Origin: Lewinellaceae bacterium
GTDB taxonomy: Bacteria; Bacteroidota; Bacteroidia; Chitinophagales; Saprospiraceae
Direction of reading: 5' to 3'
DNA: 64,000 nucleotides
Assembly: GCA_020636215.1 (NCBI GenBank)
Contig: JACJYG010000007.1
Location: forward strand, 310,001-374,000
Shown here: positions 33,942-43,435 of the stretch, piece after piece
How positions within the stretch are numbered: the stretch's first letter is position 1
Layout of the letters: each line of letters opens with the position of its first letter
The notes under the pieces: model-generated
Told to the model about the DNA's origin: nothing
The model's database searches: none
Seen by the model: only the letters and a program-made list of their open reading frames with translations
Translations under genes and position numbers: made by a program

Positions 33942-34924
33942 AACAACCCCCCAAACCGCTCATTAAAGCCTTCAATGCCCTGCAACCCTCCCGTGTGCAC
34001 AGCCAAAATAATGCTCTCTCCGGGGAAATACCCCTGTTCAATGAGCTGAAACAATCCATAGAATAGCTTTCCGGTATACACCGGGTCCAGAGGGATGTGG
34101 TGTTCCCGGTAGAAGTTGTTCATGAAACCCACCAGCTCCGGCGTCCATTTGGCGTAGCCGCCGAAATGAAAATCCGGGATGATAGCCCAGCTTTCGTTGT
34201 GCTTGCCCCCCCCCTCAGAACCCTCTAACCTCAAACCTGAAACCCTGAAACCTGAAACCAATTCCCGCACCATGCCTTCCACAAAATCCCCTTTTAAGGC
34301 CGGGAAGCCCAGCACCTGTGCCCGCTCCTGTACGCCGGTGATAATGCCCGCCAGGGTTCCCCCGGTGCCTACACTGCAGCACCAGTGGGTGGGGAAGTTG
34401 TCCAGTTGTTGTTCCACCTCCGCTACAATGTCGAGGCAGCCTTCGATGGCCAGGGTGTTGGCGCCGCCTTCCGGCAGCAGGTAAAAATCGCCGAACTGTT
34501 GCTGGAGCCTTTCCTGGAATTCCCTTTTTTCTTTTTCCCGGAATTCACTACGGCTGAAATATTGCAGTTGCATGCCGCAGGCTTCGGCGAAGCGCAGGGT
34601 TGGGTTGAGCCCTTCGGGCCGCTCCCCACGGATGATGCCGATGGTATTAAAACTAAAGGCCTGCCCGGCAGCTGCAACCGCCGCAATATGGTTGGAGTAG
34701 GCTCCGCCAAATGTGAGTAAGGTATCCTGCCCTGCGTCTCGCGCCGCCTGCAGGTTGTACTGTAGTTTGCGCCACTTGTTGCCGCATAGGGACAGCCCTG
34801 GCCCCGTGCGCAGCAGGTCGTCCCGCTTGACGAGCAACCGGACACCCCGGCCCTTTAAAAGTTGCGTGTGCAACTCCTCGACCGGGCTGGGAGGGTGGTG
34901 GAAGAGCGTGGAGAGGGTGGGCAT
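33923..34924 (-). CDS. PLP enzyme of the ACC deaminase/D-cysteine desulfhydrase family
   Basis: A 333-residue fold-type II PLP enzyme. VKRDDLLRTGPGLSLCGNKWRKLQYNL holds the PLP-binding Lys; GGAYSNHIAAVAAAG and VGTGGTLAGI bind cofactor and phosphate; VHTGGLQGI is near the C-terminus. Family members deaminate ACC or release sulfide from D-cysteine; residues deciding between these could not be settled. About 15 residues near 228-245 (ELVSGFRVSGLRLEGSEGG) are coded by a short tandem repeat. If expressed, this forms an extra loop. Confidence 0.87.
   Translation of the reverse strand: MPTLSTLFHHPPSPVEELHTQLLKGRGVRLLVKRDDLLRTGPGLSLCGNKWRKLQYNLQAARDAGQDTLLTFGGAYSNHIAAVAAAGQAFSFNTIGIIRGERPEGLNPTLRFAEACGMQLQYFSRSEFREKEKREFQERLQQQFGDFYLLPEGGANTLAIEGCLDIVAEVEQQLDNFPTHWCCSVGTGGTLAGIITGVQERAQVLGFPALKGDFVEGMVRELVSGFRVSGLRLEGSEGGGKHNESWAIIPDFHFGGYAKWTPELVGFMNNFYREHHIPLDPVYTGKLFYGLFQLIEQGYFPGESIILAVHTGGLQGIEGFNERFGGLLVSGGH
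34214..34260. repeat. Short tandem repeat inside the PLP enzyme gene
   Basis: Imperfect copies of aacctgaaaccc (aaccctctaacctcaaacctgaaa and similar) lie in frame within the coding region. The word type matches the intergenic repeats of the window. Confidence 0.75.
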
Positions 34925-34930
34925 GGTTTT

Positions 34931-34963
34931 TAAGTTTCTGGGTTTCTAAGTTTCTGGGTTTCC
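34931..34963. repeat. 16-bp tandem repeat upstream of the PLP enzyme gene
   Basis: Two copies of taagtttctgggtttc directly upstream of the start codon, i.e. in the leader or promoter region. Confidence 0.75.
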
Positions 34964-34986
34964 AGGAACCAGAAACAAAATGAACA

Positions 34987-36114
34987 TCACAAGCTCTTCC
35001 ACAACCGCCCCTCCTGGTTGATGTGCCATTGGCCCGACTCTGGATCGGCAGCTATAAGCTCGAACTGGCTGGGGGTTACGGCGGCTTCAGGTTGGAAAGT
35101 ATAGCCTTCCATTACAACTATCGGTAAAGTCAGCCGGGACAGGTCATCGGTGTAAGCGCCGTATTGTTTGCGATAGCGCTCCTCCTGCAGATACAGTTGC
35201 CATAGCGCCCACTTCACTTGTTCTTCCTTTTTTTTCATAAATTCTTCCGTGCCCGCGCCGGCGGGTTGTTCCGAAAACTGTACAAAGCCCCAGGTTTCCA
35301 CCTGGTGCATATCTACCCGGCCGGAGGGAGACCACACCCAGTTCTCTTCCGGCCAGCGTTGCTCCTGTCCGGTGGCGGGGTCCGTTTTTTTGTGGTAACC
35401 CCCGTCGCGGATGTCCAGATGCCAGTCGACCCGGGAGAAGTTGATGCGCCATTGTTCACCGGGAAGGGGCATTCGGGCGCCGGGCGCCATTTCTTTGAGG
35501 GCGCTCCAGGGCATAGCCACCTCTACGTTCCAGGACTGGTCTTCATCCGAAGGGTCGTTGAGGGTGCCCACCAGGTGTACCGCGGTTTTGATTCCTTTGA
35601 TATCCCAATTGTTGATGTACTTGGGCCGGATGGTATCCACCCGGTAGGGCTGCGTGAGCAGCAGGTCCCAGATGGCGTTATTGGCGTTCATTTCGAACTC
35701 GTAGTACAGTTGGCCATCACCGTCGGGGTCGATGAAAATCTCGAAGTCGTCATTCCCGTACATCACCGCGTCGCGTTCTGTGATGGTAGCCCATAGATGC
35801 GGCTCTTCGATGGTAGCAGCGAAGTAGAGGTAGTTTTCATCCCACAGGATTTTGGCGCGGGTGCGGTAGGTGGGCGCCGGTTTCAGTTCCCCCTCAATAT
35901 CCACAAAGTCTTCCGTCCAGGGAGCCGCCTGCCAACTGGCTTCATCCGCCTGGCCATCGATGGTAATGGGCCCGGCCGCCCGGTAGCATACGTATTGCCG
36001 GGGGGCATAGGGGATGGGATGTTCATAATTCACCTTGCCGGCCGGCGATGCCTCGGGTTGGCTGCAAGAGGAAAGAGCGAGTAACAGTAATATTGCGGGG
36101 AAATGAAGGCGCAT
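34987..36114 (-). CDS. Lipoprotein with CBM9-like carbohydrate-binding domain
   Basis: A 375-residue lipoprotein (LALSSCSQ). Residues about 45-250 resemble the CBM9-like/DUF1083 family: ITIDGQADEASWQAAPWTEDFVDIEG, ILWDENYLYFAATIEEPHLWAT, NDDFEIFIDPDGDGQLYYEFEMNA, SWNVEVAMPWSAL. Bacteroidota members occur as surface lipoproteins linked to sugar use. The C-terminal 120 residues are helical (EEFMKKKEEQVKWALWQLYLQEERYRKQYG). The start is placed at the ATG of MRLHFP because it begins the signal peptide. Confidence 0.85.
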   Translation of the reverse strand: MRLHFPAILLLLALSSCSQPEASPAGKVNYEHPIPYAPRQYVCYRAAGPITIDGQADEASWQAAPWTEDFVDIEGELKPAPTYRTRAKILWDENYLYFAATIEEPHLWATITERDAVMYGNDDFEIFIDPDGDGQLYYEFEMNANNAIWDLLLTQPYRVDTIRPKYINNWDIKGIKTAVHLVGTLNDPSDEDQSWNVEVAMPWSALKEMAPGARMPLPGEQWRINFSRVDWHLDIRDGGYHKKTDPATGQEQRWPEENWVWSPSGRVDMHQVETWGFVQFSEQPAGAGTEEFMKKKEEQVKWALWQLYLQEERYRKQYGAYTDDLSRLTLPIVVMEGYTFQPEAAVTPSQFELIAADPESGQWHINQEGRLWKSL

Positions 36115-36192
36115 TGTTTTTTTAGGTAAAGATAGGAATCCAATTCCCCTCCCCCTAACAATATTGCCAAATAGCAATATAACTTCCTCTGC

Positions 36193-38136
36193 CTATTCCC
36201 GCTTTACCGCCACCGGCATATTCCGGTCATAATCGCCCTGTATAAGTGGTGACTGCATGTTCCCGGTATAGGAACGGACGTTGGTATAAATGAAGTTGTA
36301 CAACTCCTGAACGGAAACGTAGTGGTCATTATCACTATCCGCTTCCCCTTTCAGGCCGCGGATGAGGAAGTGGCTGAAGACGCCCTGTCGCAGCCCGCTG
36401 GACTCCAGAGAGGTTTCCTCCGATTTGGAAGACATGATGAGGGCGGTGCCGCGATTGGCCTGGGCCAGGCGGCTATAATAGTTGGCCAGCATATCAGGGG
36501 CGCCGCTGCCGCGCATGGCCAGCAGGCTGCCCGAGTGGCAGGCGTCGGCAATACAGAGTTTATATTTGGCAGGGCTTTGCTTGAGGATGGCATTGACGTC
36601 CTCATGGTAAAGTTGATTGCTATAGCCGTCGAAATCGTAGGGCAGGAAAGCCCCGCGTAGGCCGTGGCCGGAATAATAAAGCAGCACCAGGTCGTTGCGG
36701 CCGGCTTTGCTGAAGACGTCCGTCATGGTGCGCTTGATATTGGAGAGCGTGGCCTCTTCGTCGATGAGGATGCGGATGTGCTCGTCATCGAGCGCACCCC
36801 CTTCCGGGCTTTTGAGGAAGGCGAACATGCGGTAGGCGTCGTCGTCGGTGTAGCGCAGTACCGGCATGTGGTTGTAGGCTGCAATTCCGATCACTACGGC
36901 CCAGATTTGTAGTTCGGGCTGGTCCGGTTTAGGGGGGTAGGGTGGGGGCGTGGCCTGGGCCCTTTTTTCTGGAGGGCTATACACGCCATCCTGCCAGTAG
37001 CCGGACACTTCTGAGCCGTCTTTCATAAATAGGGTGCCGTAGCCGTTGAATTTGGCGAAGGCCATTTCTCCTTCATAGCGTTCGCTGTTGGTGTAGAACA
37101 CTGTACCACGGCCATGGGGCAAACCATTGTGGAAAGACCCCACATATTTGTCTCCTTCTTTAAAGATATAGGTTCCATAGCCTTCCTGGCAATCACCGCT
37201 GATGCAGCCCTTTTCCGGGCCGGCCTGATTGCCGGCGTATTCGCCATCCAGCCATTGGCCTTCCAGAATATTTCCGTTGAGTTTATACAGCGCTCCTTTC
37301 CCGTGAGGGACGCCATTTTCAAACGCCCCGGTGTATTTTTCTCCGTTAGGATAATAAAATGTGCCGCGCCCGTGAGGCAGGCCATTGCGAAAGGCGCCTT
37401 CATAACGGCTGCCGTCAATATAGCCCAGGGTTCCCCTACCACTGAAGCAGTCGCCGGAAATACAGCCTGCTTGTACGTCTGTGGTGCTGGCTACGGCGTC
37501 CTGCCGGGCGAGGTAGGCGTTGGCTAGCCGCCCATTGCCATCGACGGGTTGTCCGCGCTCCCAAAGGCCGGTGCGGGTACTGCCATCGCTATAGGCCATG
37601 GTGCCTTGCCCGTCGGGTTGGCGGTGCTTCCATTGGCCCCGGTATTCGCTGCCGTCTGAAAAATGGCAAACTCCATCGCCATGGATCTCCCCATCCCGGA
37701 ATTCACCGGTGTAGACGGCGCCGCTGCGAAAGACGTACACCCCCCGGCCGCTGTAACAATCGCCGGAAATGCAACCTTCCAAATTCTCATTAAGTGTCCT
37801 GCCGCCTTTGGCTTCCAGTTGTGCCGTAGGCTGTGTACCGAGGAAGCGGCCTTTTTCAAACCAACCGACCTGATGCTTGCCATCGCCCAGCGTTTTTGCA
37901 CCCTTACCATGCGGCAGGCCGTCCGCCCATTCTCCGTGGTAGAAACTACCATCTGGCCAATAACAGATCCCGATGCCATTGCTTTTGCCGGCTTGGAACT
38001 GCCCGGTGTATCGGGCGCCGCTATTGAATCGGTAGGAGCCTTCCCCATTATTGCAATCGCCTTCCAGGCATTGAGCGGAAAGAACGGAAGCCGCCAGGAG
38101 GCAGGCCAGGAGGAGCAAGGGGGTAAATCGGTTCAT
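36193..38136 (-). CDS. Exported MORN-repeat caspase-like protein, copy A
   Basis: 647 residues from the ATG at 38136, with a signal peptide ending LSAQ. Four blocks follow, each starting CxxGDC (CLEGDC, CISGDC three times) and continuing with MORN units such as YTGEFRDGEIHGDGVCHF and YEGAFRNGLPHGRGTFYY. From about residue 410 a peptidase C14 p20 domain appears: WAVVIGIAAYNHMPVLRYTDDDA, catalytic His in YYSGHG (codon 36664-36666), catalytic Cys in ADACHSGS (codon 36538-36540), then SSKSEETSLES and GVFSHFLIRGL. Secreted caspases with MORN repeats are unusual; the substrate is unknown. A paralogue lies 573 bp upstream. Confidence 0.92.
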   Translation of the reverse strand: MNRFTPLLLLACLLAASVLSAQCLEGDCNNGEGSYRFNSGARYTGQFQAGKSNGIGICYWPDGSFYHGEWADGLPHGKGAKTLGDGKHQVGWFEKGRFLGTQPTAQLEAKGGRTLNENLEGCISGDCYSGRGVYVFRSGAVYTGEFRDGEIHGDGVCHFSDGSEYRGQWKHRQPDGQGTMAYSDGSTRTGLWERGQPVDGNGRLANAYLARQDAVASTTDVQAGCISGDCFSGRGTLGYIDGSRYEGAFRNGLPHGRGTFYYPNGEKYTGAFENGVPHGKGALYKLNGNILEGQWLDGEYAGNQAGPEKGCISGDCQEGYGTYIFKEGDKYVGSFHNGLPHGRGTVFYTNSERYEGEMAFAKFNGYGTLFMKDGSEVSGYWQDGVYSPPEKRAQATPPPYPPKPDQPELQIWAVVIGIAAYNHMPVLRYTDDDAYRMFAFLKSPEGGALDDEHIRILIDEEATLSNIKRTMTDVFSKAGRNDLVLLYYSGHGLRGAFLPYDFDGYSNQLYHEDVNAILKQSPAKYKLCIADACHSGSLLAMRGSGAPDMLANYYSRLAQANRGTALIMSSKSEETSLESSGLRQGVFSHFLIRGLKGEADSDNDHYVSVQELYNFIYTNVRSYTGNMQSPLIQGDYDRNMPVAVKRE

Positions 38137-38709
38137 GGTATTCTGATTTGTGCGTTTCCGGGACATGAGAGGCAGGCCGCGCCACCGCCGCCTAAACAGT
38201 TGCATGATTTTCTATATAACTGGGATGTATATATGTACGAAAATTACCGGTTGGATGTTGCAGGCAGGGGGAGGTTGTTTGGAGAAAAAAGCAGGAAGGA
38301 TTGTCCAAACCTTATTTATTATCTATTATTATTTGACCTACTACCGGTTAAGGAGGAAGGGTAATGCATGCCAGTCAAGGTAGTACTCGACTTGGTTTTG
38401 CAAGCGTTCAGTCAGCCCGTGACTTATCTACGGCCACATACATGTCCTACATGAGAAACGTCCCATTTTATAAATGAAAAACCCGAAATTTAGGAGTTTT
38501 TTGCCCTCGTGGAGGCTTCACTTAGCCCTAACCTGCAACGCTGCAACCTGTCCCGTCCTCCCCCGACAACTGTCGCATAGGCGGTAAGTGTAGGGGCCAG
38601 CCGGGCCTTCGCCCGCTGAAGCGGCTTCGGCCCGCGGAGGCGGGTAAAAAATCTGTAACCCTGTAACCCTGTAACGCTGAACCCTGTAACTAAGGATCTG
38701 CCCCCTGCC
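38137..38709. other. Intergenic region between the two MORN-caspase genes
   Basis: 573 bases without a gene. Contains a tandem 8-mer ctgtaacc (38653-38690), further aacctgcaacg-type words near 38530, and a small palindrome cccgc/gcggg near 38634. The promoter of copy A probably lies near its 5' end. Confidence 0.55.
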
Positions 38710-40368
38710 CTACGGCTTTCCCGCAGTTGCGGCCTCCCGCACAAAAGCTACCGGCATATTAGGGTCGAATATGCCCGTGAGGGTAGGGGTCTGAACGTTG
38801 CCCGTATACATGCGGACGTTTTGGTGGACGTAGTCGAACAATTCTTGTATAGTCACCAGGTCGTCGCCGTTTTGGTTGGCGGCGCCTTTGAGGCCCAGCA
38901 CCAGGAAGTGGCTAAATATACCGGAGCGCAGGCCGCCGTCTTCCAGGGAGTATTCTTCCCCTTTGGAAGACATCAGCAGGGCCGTGCCGCCGCTCGATTG
39001 TTCGAAGGCTTCGTAATAGCGTTTCAGAGCGATCTGCAGGGGCGTTTTCATGGATAAGAGGCTACCGGAGTGGCAAGCGTCGGCCAGCACTATTTTGTGT
39101 TTGGCCTTACTTTCTTCCAGCAACGCCTTGATTTCCTCATGTTTGAGCTGATTGTTGTAGCCGTCGAAGTCGACCGGCAGGAAAGCGCCCTGTAGGCCAT
39201 GGCCGGAGAAGTAAAAGATGATGACGTCATTTTCGTCGGCCCGCAGAAAAACGGAGCGCATGGCGTTGAGGATGTTTTTGCGCGTCGCCTGTTCATCGAT
39301 GAGCAGCCGGACTTGTTCGTCGGGCAGTGCGCCGCCTTCCGGGCTTTTGAGGAAGGCGTATAATTGATAGGCGTCATCATCGGTATAGCGTAGAGGGGGC
39401 ATGTGCGTATAGGTGGCGGCGCCTACTACTACGGCCCATATCTTGACCTGAGCGTCGCGGTCGATGGGGATAGGGGTGGGGCCTTCTGATTCGCCCTGCT
39501 CGAATAATTTTTTGATGGGTTTGCCAAAATCCCAGATGGCGCCGACGATCCGGCCGTTGTTGTAGTACATCACGCCACGGCCGTGTGGGGTATGCTGTTT
39601 CCAGCCACCTTCGTAGCGGTTGCCACTGGCGTAGTAAACCGTGCCGCTGCCTTCCGGCATGCCGTTATAGAAATCGCCCACATAAACGGAACCGTCGCCG
39701 TAGGTATACTTTCCGGGGCCGGCATTGCAGAAGAGGAGGTTGCAGTTGGGCAGGTTGGCCGTGTCGCCCTGGTAAGCCAGTTTACTCCAGTCGGTCAGGT
39801 ATTGTCCTTTGTCCCATTCGCCGGTAATTTCTTCCCCATCGGGAAAGGACAGTTTGCCGCGGCCGTGGCGAACATTATTGGCCCACTGGCCGCTATAGAT
39901 AGAACCATCGGAGTAAAACATCACACCTTCTCCTTCGCAGAGGCCCTGACGGAATTGCCCTTCGTAGCGGTCGCCATTGGCGAAGAAGAAAACGCCGCGC
40001 CCTTCTTGTTTCCCATCCTGCCAGGGCCCCTCATAGCGGTTGCCATTGGCATAGGCCATGATGCCGCGGCCGTCGAATAGATTGGCGTCAAATTCGCCGG
40101 TGAATTTATCGCCATTTGGATAGGACAGAATGCCCATGCCGTGGCGATAGCCGTTTTTCCAGTCGCCGATATATTCCCGCCCATCAGAGAAAGAAAGCGT
40201 GCCCTTTCCGTTTGGTTTCCCTTCCCGGAACTGCCCTTCGTAGCGCGCCCCACTGGGATATATGCAGGCGCCTTGGCCGTTGATACAATCACCGGATGTA
40301 CACTCTATCTGCGCGCTGGCCAGGGTGGTTGCTAAAATGGTGCTCAAAATGATCAGTACCCCTCTCAT
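38710..40368 (-). CDS. Exported MORN-repeat caspase-like protein, copy B
   Basis: A 552-residue paralogue of copy A with a signal peptide (ending ASAQ). The CxxGDC motif occurs once near the N-terminus (CTSGDC) and a variant (CNLLFC) near residue 210. About eight MORN units follow the YxGxFxxGxxxGxGxxx pattern (YEGQFREGKPNGKGTLSF, YEGGWKQHTPHGRGVMYY). The caspase domain at about 305-545 has catalytic His in YFSGHG (codon 39199-39201) and Cys in ADACHSGS (codon 39073-39075). The C-terminal SSKGEEYSLED and GIFSHFLVLGLKG match copy A. The pair looks like a tandem duplication that has since diverged. Confidence 0.92.
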   Translation of the reverse strand: MRGVLIILSTILATTLASAQIECTSGDCINGQGACIYPSGARYEGQFREGKPNGKGTLSFSDGREYIGDWKNGYRHGMGILSYPNGDKFTGEFDANLFDGRGIMAYANGNRYEGPWQDGKQEGRGVFFFANGDRYEGQFRQGLCEGEGVMFYSDGSIYSGQWANNVRHGRGKLSFPDGEEITGEWDKGQYLTDWSKLAYQGDTANLPNCNLLFCNAGPGKYTYGDGSVYVGDFYNGMPEGSGTVYYASGNRYEGGWKQHTPHGRGVMYYNNGRIVGAIWDFGKPIKKLFEQGESEGPTPIPIDRDAQVKIWAVVVGAATYTHMPPLRYTDDDAYQLYAFLKSPEGGALPDEQVRLLIDEQATRKNILNAMRSVFLRADENDVIIFYFSGHGLQGAFLPVDFDGYNNQLKHEEIKALLEESKAKHKIVLADACHSGSLLSMKTPLQIALKRYYEAFEQSSGGTALLMSSKGEEYSLEDGGLRSGIFSHFLVLGLKGAANQNGDDLVTIQELFDYVHQNVRMYTGNVQTPTLTGIFDPNMPVAFVREAATAGKP

Positions 40369-40676
40369 GTTTTCGGTGTTTTGCCTAAAGAATAAGTTGT
40401 TCAGATAAAGGTAAAGGGCAGTTACATAGGGATCAACGTTTTGGTTGGTACATCGTTTGCGCCGGCGAGAGTAATAATTGCCGATACGGGCTACATATTG
40501 CCTGTACTAGTGGGTTTAATGAAAAATTAGGATATTTGTTTTGGCCTGAGGGATACTCCATTCCGGTTTTTCAACCCCTTTATGTAATTTCGCCCAGGAA
40601 ATTTGTTAAACGGGCTTTTGAAAGCAACCGGATAGAGTAATTAACGTATTGAATCCATAATTAAATTGTATCCGAG
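40369..40676. other. Intergenic region between divergent genes
   Basis: No gene. TAATTTCG at 40585-40592 may be the promoter -7 element of the DUF4920 gene. Nothing else recognised. Confidence 0.4.
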
Positions 40677-41165
40677 ATGATCAGAAACACGCTGTTTCTC
40701 CTATTGTCAGCCAGTTTATTGCTGGCTTGTAACACCAGTAAGAATAGCACGGCCGCTGCCGGGCAAACTTTTGGAGAGGCTTTCACCCCTAAGAAAGCTA
40801 TTACCTATGACGAACTGCGCGGTAAAATGACCGGCCAGGATTCCATGGCCGTCGTGCTTACCGGCACCGTGGTGGATGTCTGTCAAATGAAAGGTTGCTG
40901 GATGAACATTGCCTCCAATGACTCCAGCGTAGACCCCATTATGGTCCGCTTTAAGGATTATGGCTTCTTCATGCCCAAAGATATTGCCGGCCGCAAGGTG
41001 GTAATGAACGGCTACGCTTTCCGGGATGTGACGCCGGTAGATGAATTGCGCCATTACGCCGAAGATGCCGGTAAGTCAAAAGAAGAGATCGCAGCCATCA
41101 CCCAGCCGAAGGAAGAAATGAAATTTCTGGCCTCCGGCGTGATCCTGCTGGATGAGAAGAAATAA
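40677..41165 (+). CDS. DUF4920 lipoprotein
   Basis: A 162-residue lipoprotein (LLLACNTS). The DUF4920 core is present: VVLTGTVVDVCQMKGCWMNI, VRFKDYGFFMPKDIAGRKVVMNGYAF, LASGVILLDE. CxxxGCWM is the conserved family motif and suggests metal or thiol chemistry. An OB-like fold is likely. A strong terminator follows directly. Confidence 0.9.
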   Translation: MIRNTLFLLLSASLLLACNTSKNSTAAAGQTFGEAFTPKKAITYDELRGKMTGQDSMAVVLTGTVVDVCQMKGCWMNIASNDSSVDPIMVRFKDYGFFMPKDIAGRKVVMNGYAFRDVTPVDELRHYAEDAGKSKEEIAAITQPKEEMKFLASGVILLDEKK

Positions 41166-41182
41166 AATATTTCGTGGACTTC

Positions 41183-41217
41183 AAAAAATGCCGTAGGGTA
41201 TGCCCTCGGCATTTTTT
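41183..41217 (+). terminator. Intrinsic terminator
   Basis: An 11-bp stem (aaaaaatgccg with cggcatttttt), starting 18 bp after the DUF4920 stop. Confidence 0.88.
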
Positions 41218-41590
41218 GAGCCCTGCTCAATGTTCAATAAGTGGCCTTCCGGCCAAATTTCCGTCCTTAGTGTAACAAGCTGTGAACCCTTTTCCTTTGA
41301 ATTCGTAGTATTATATAGAGTGGTTTTGGTTCAAGTTGTGGGTTCGCAAAGCGGCAATTTCAGGGTAGATTCCGTAAAATTACGTCTTGTCAGGAAAGTT
41401 TAATACGAAAAGAATCTTTCAAATCGTTGAAAGTCGGAATATGTAAAAGCCTGTCTCCTGGGCAGGCGCCTTAAATGAGGGAAACGAACATTCACGCAGC
41501 AGGATAAAAATAGCCGGCATCATCAAACACCCATCTACCCAAAGGCCTCCCATGCCTGCAAAATGTACTGCTGCTAAAAAACCATGAAAT
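41218..41590. other. Intergenic region
   Basis: About 370 bases. No gene seen; the frame at 41200-41403 has no protein-like features and runs through the terminator. Confidence 0.4.
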
Positions 41591-42184
41591 ATGAATTTTC
41601 ACGCAGCCAAGGCGTTCATCCTGGATAAACTGGAGCGGGAGTTATCACACAAACTCTACTACCATGGAGTGCACCACACGCTCGATGTGCTGTATACTAT
41701 TGAGGAATTGTGTTACCTGGAAAAGGTGACGCCTTACGAAGAATTATTGCTCAAAACAGCAGCCCTATTCCACGATTCCGGTTTTATCATCAATAATAAA
41801 GAACATGAACGCCTCAGTTGTCAGATCGCCCGCGAAAACCTGCCGGGTTACGGCTATACCAGTGCAGAGATTGGGCGCATCTGTGGTATGATCATGGCTA
41901 CCCGTATTCCCCAAAGCCCCCAGAACTATCTCGAGACCCTCCTCTGCGATGCCGACCTTGATTACCTGGGGCGCGATGATTTTTATGATATCGGTTCTAC
42001 GCTTTTCGAAGAACTAAAGGCATATGATGTTCTGCAATCAAAGGAAGCGTGGAACCGGGTTCAGGTTAATTTTCTGGAAAAGCACTCTTTCTTTACCCAA
42101 ACCAACAAACGGAGGCGGGCTCCTAAAAAACAACAATATCTGGAAGAACTCAAAGAGGTGGTGGCCGCTTACGAAAAAAATTGA
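41591..42184 (+). CDS. HD-domain phosphohydrolase
   Basis: A 197-residue cytosolic protein. The HD metal pattern is complete: H in YYHGVHHTLDV, HD in AALFHDSGF, D in LLCDADLDYLG. Family members hydrolyse phosphomonoesters, nucleotides or cyclic nucleotides; this subgroup often sits next to adenylate or guanylate cyclase domains, but no cyclase is nearby. The C-terminal part is charged (TNKRRRAPKKQQYLEEL). A microsatellite-rich tRNA-like array follows. Confidence 0.88.
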   Translation: MNFHAAKAFILDKLERELSHKLYYHGVHHTLDVLYTIEELCYLEKVTPYEELLLKTAALFHDSGFIINNKEHERLSCQIARENLPGYGYTSAEIGRICGMIMATRIPQSPQNYLETLLCDADLDYLGRDDFYDIGSTLFEELKAYDVLQSKEAWNRVQVNFLEKHSFFTQTNKRRRAPKKQQYLEELKEVVAAYEKN

Positions 42185-42478
42185 CCCCTCAGGCAGCGGG
42201 TGCTTACCGCTATGCGTTTCCATCCTAGTTTGATGATATAGGCGTAAATTTTTCGTAAGCAGCCCCTGCTTTATACTCACTAGTTTATCAATATTATAAC
42301 TTAAGGAAGGGGCTGCCTATTTTTTCTCTCCATTGCCCAACCGGGCCGGTTCAAAAAAGACTAACTGATTTTCGAAAGGACAGGAAACAAAAAAAGCCCG
42401 CCGCGGCGAGCCTGTTGCGAAGTGGGAAGGTGGAAGTCGGAAGTGGGAAAATGAGGTGCTCCGTTCTGACTTCCGATT

Positions 42479-42511
<33 letters not shown>

Positions 42512-42536
42512 TTTCAAAAAGAATGGCTGTGAGGGC

Positions 42537-42678
42537 AGGATTCGAACCTGCACGGGGCGGTTAGCCATAACGCAAGGATTAAGTGGTCAACCCTAGCCCG
42601 AAGGCATTACGTTACGTTTGTTCCGCACTCCCCACCCCCGAGACAAGAGGGCATGGCTGCCTGTTTCATCACCTCACA
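42537..42678 (-). tRNA. Class II tRNA-like gene, copy 1 (142 nt)
   Basis: Minus strand: acceptor TGTGAGG/CCTCACA with discriminator G, D arm ATG-AAACAGGCAGC-CAT, anticodon stem CCCTC/GGGGG with loop TTGTCTC (would read GTC), T arm GCAGG-TTCGAAT-CCTGC. The variable region is 73 nt, far longer than normal, and holds GCCTTCGGGC. A class I amino acid (Asp) anticodon on a class II body, and U at position 37, are both odd. Identity left open. Confidence 0.6.
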
Positions 42679-42729
42679 ATGTTTGGAAGTGGGAAGGTGG
42701 AAGTCGGAAGTGGGAAAAGAGGTGCTCCG

Positions 42730-42763
<34 letters not shown>

Positions 42764-42778
42764 TTTCAAAAAGAATAG

Positions 42779-42898
42779 CTGTGAGGGCAGGATTCGAACC
42801 TGCACGGAGCGGTTAGCCGCAGCAATGAATACCACGTTTATCCCGTACTCCCCACCCCCGAGACAAGAGGGCATGGCTGCCTGTTTCATCACCTCACA
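42779..42898 (-). tRNA. Class II tRNA-like gene, copy 2 (120 nt)
   Basis: Same acceptor, D, anticodon and T arms as copy 1. The variable region is 51 nt; GGAG/CTCC and CGG/CCG can pair, and GCGG-CTAA-CCGC forms an inner hairpin. CCA is not encoded. The T-rich sequence agctattctttttg follows on the minus strand and may end transcription. Confidence 0.6.
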
Positions 42899-42949
42899 AT
42901 GTTTGGAAGTGGGAAGGTGGAAGTCGGAAGTGGGAAAAGAGGTGCTCCG

Positions 42950-42983
<34 letters not shown>

Positions 42984-42998
42984 TTTCAAAAAGAATAG

Positions 42999-43118
42999 CT
43001 GTGAGGGCAGGATTCGAACCTGCACGGAGCGGTTAGCCGCAGCAATGAATACCACGTTTATCCCGTACTCCCCACCCCCGAGACAAGAGGGCATGGCTGC
43101 CTGTTTCATCACCTCACA
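42999..43118 (-). tRNA. Class II tRNA-like gene, copy 3 (120 nt)
   Basis: By eye identical to copy 2, exactly 220 bp further on. The perfect identity of long variable region and spacer points to recent tandem duplication or ongoing homogenisation. Confidence 0.6.
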
Positions 43119-43218
43119 ATGTTTGGAAGTGGGAAGGTGGAAGTCGGAAGTGGGAAAAGAGGTGCTCCGTTCCGACTTCCGACTTCCGACTTCCGACTTC
43201 CGATTTCAAAAAGAATAG

Positions 43219-43338
43219 CTGTGAGGGCAGGATTCGAACCTGCACGGAGCGGTTAGCCGCAGCAATGAATACCACGTTTATCCCGTACTCCCCACCCCCG
43301 AGACAAGAGGGCATGGCTGCCTGTTTCATCACCTCACA
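43219..43338 (-). tRNA. Class II tRNA-like gene, copy 4 (120 nt)
   Basis: Identical to copies 2 and 3 by eye. On the minus strand it is the first gene of the array. Upstream lies a more diverged spacer and then an AT-rich region that could hold the promoter. Confidence 0.6.
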
Positions 43339-43400
43339 ATGTTTGGAAGTGGGAAGGGGGAAAGCGGAAGTGGGAAAAGAGGTGCTCCGTTCCGACTTCT

Positions 43401-43434
<34 letters not shown>

Positions 43435-43435
43435 A

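Noticed and set aside
41200..41403. 67-residue frame
   Set aside because: Begins inside the terminator hairpin of the DUF4920 gene and has no recognisable features.
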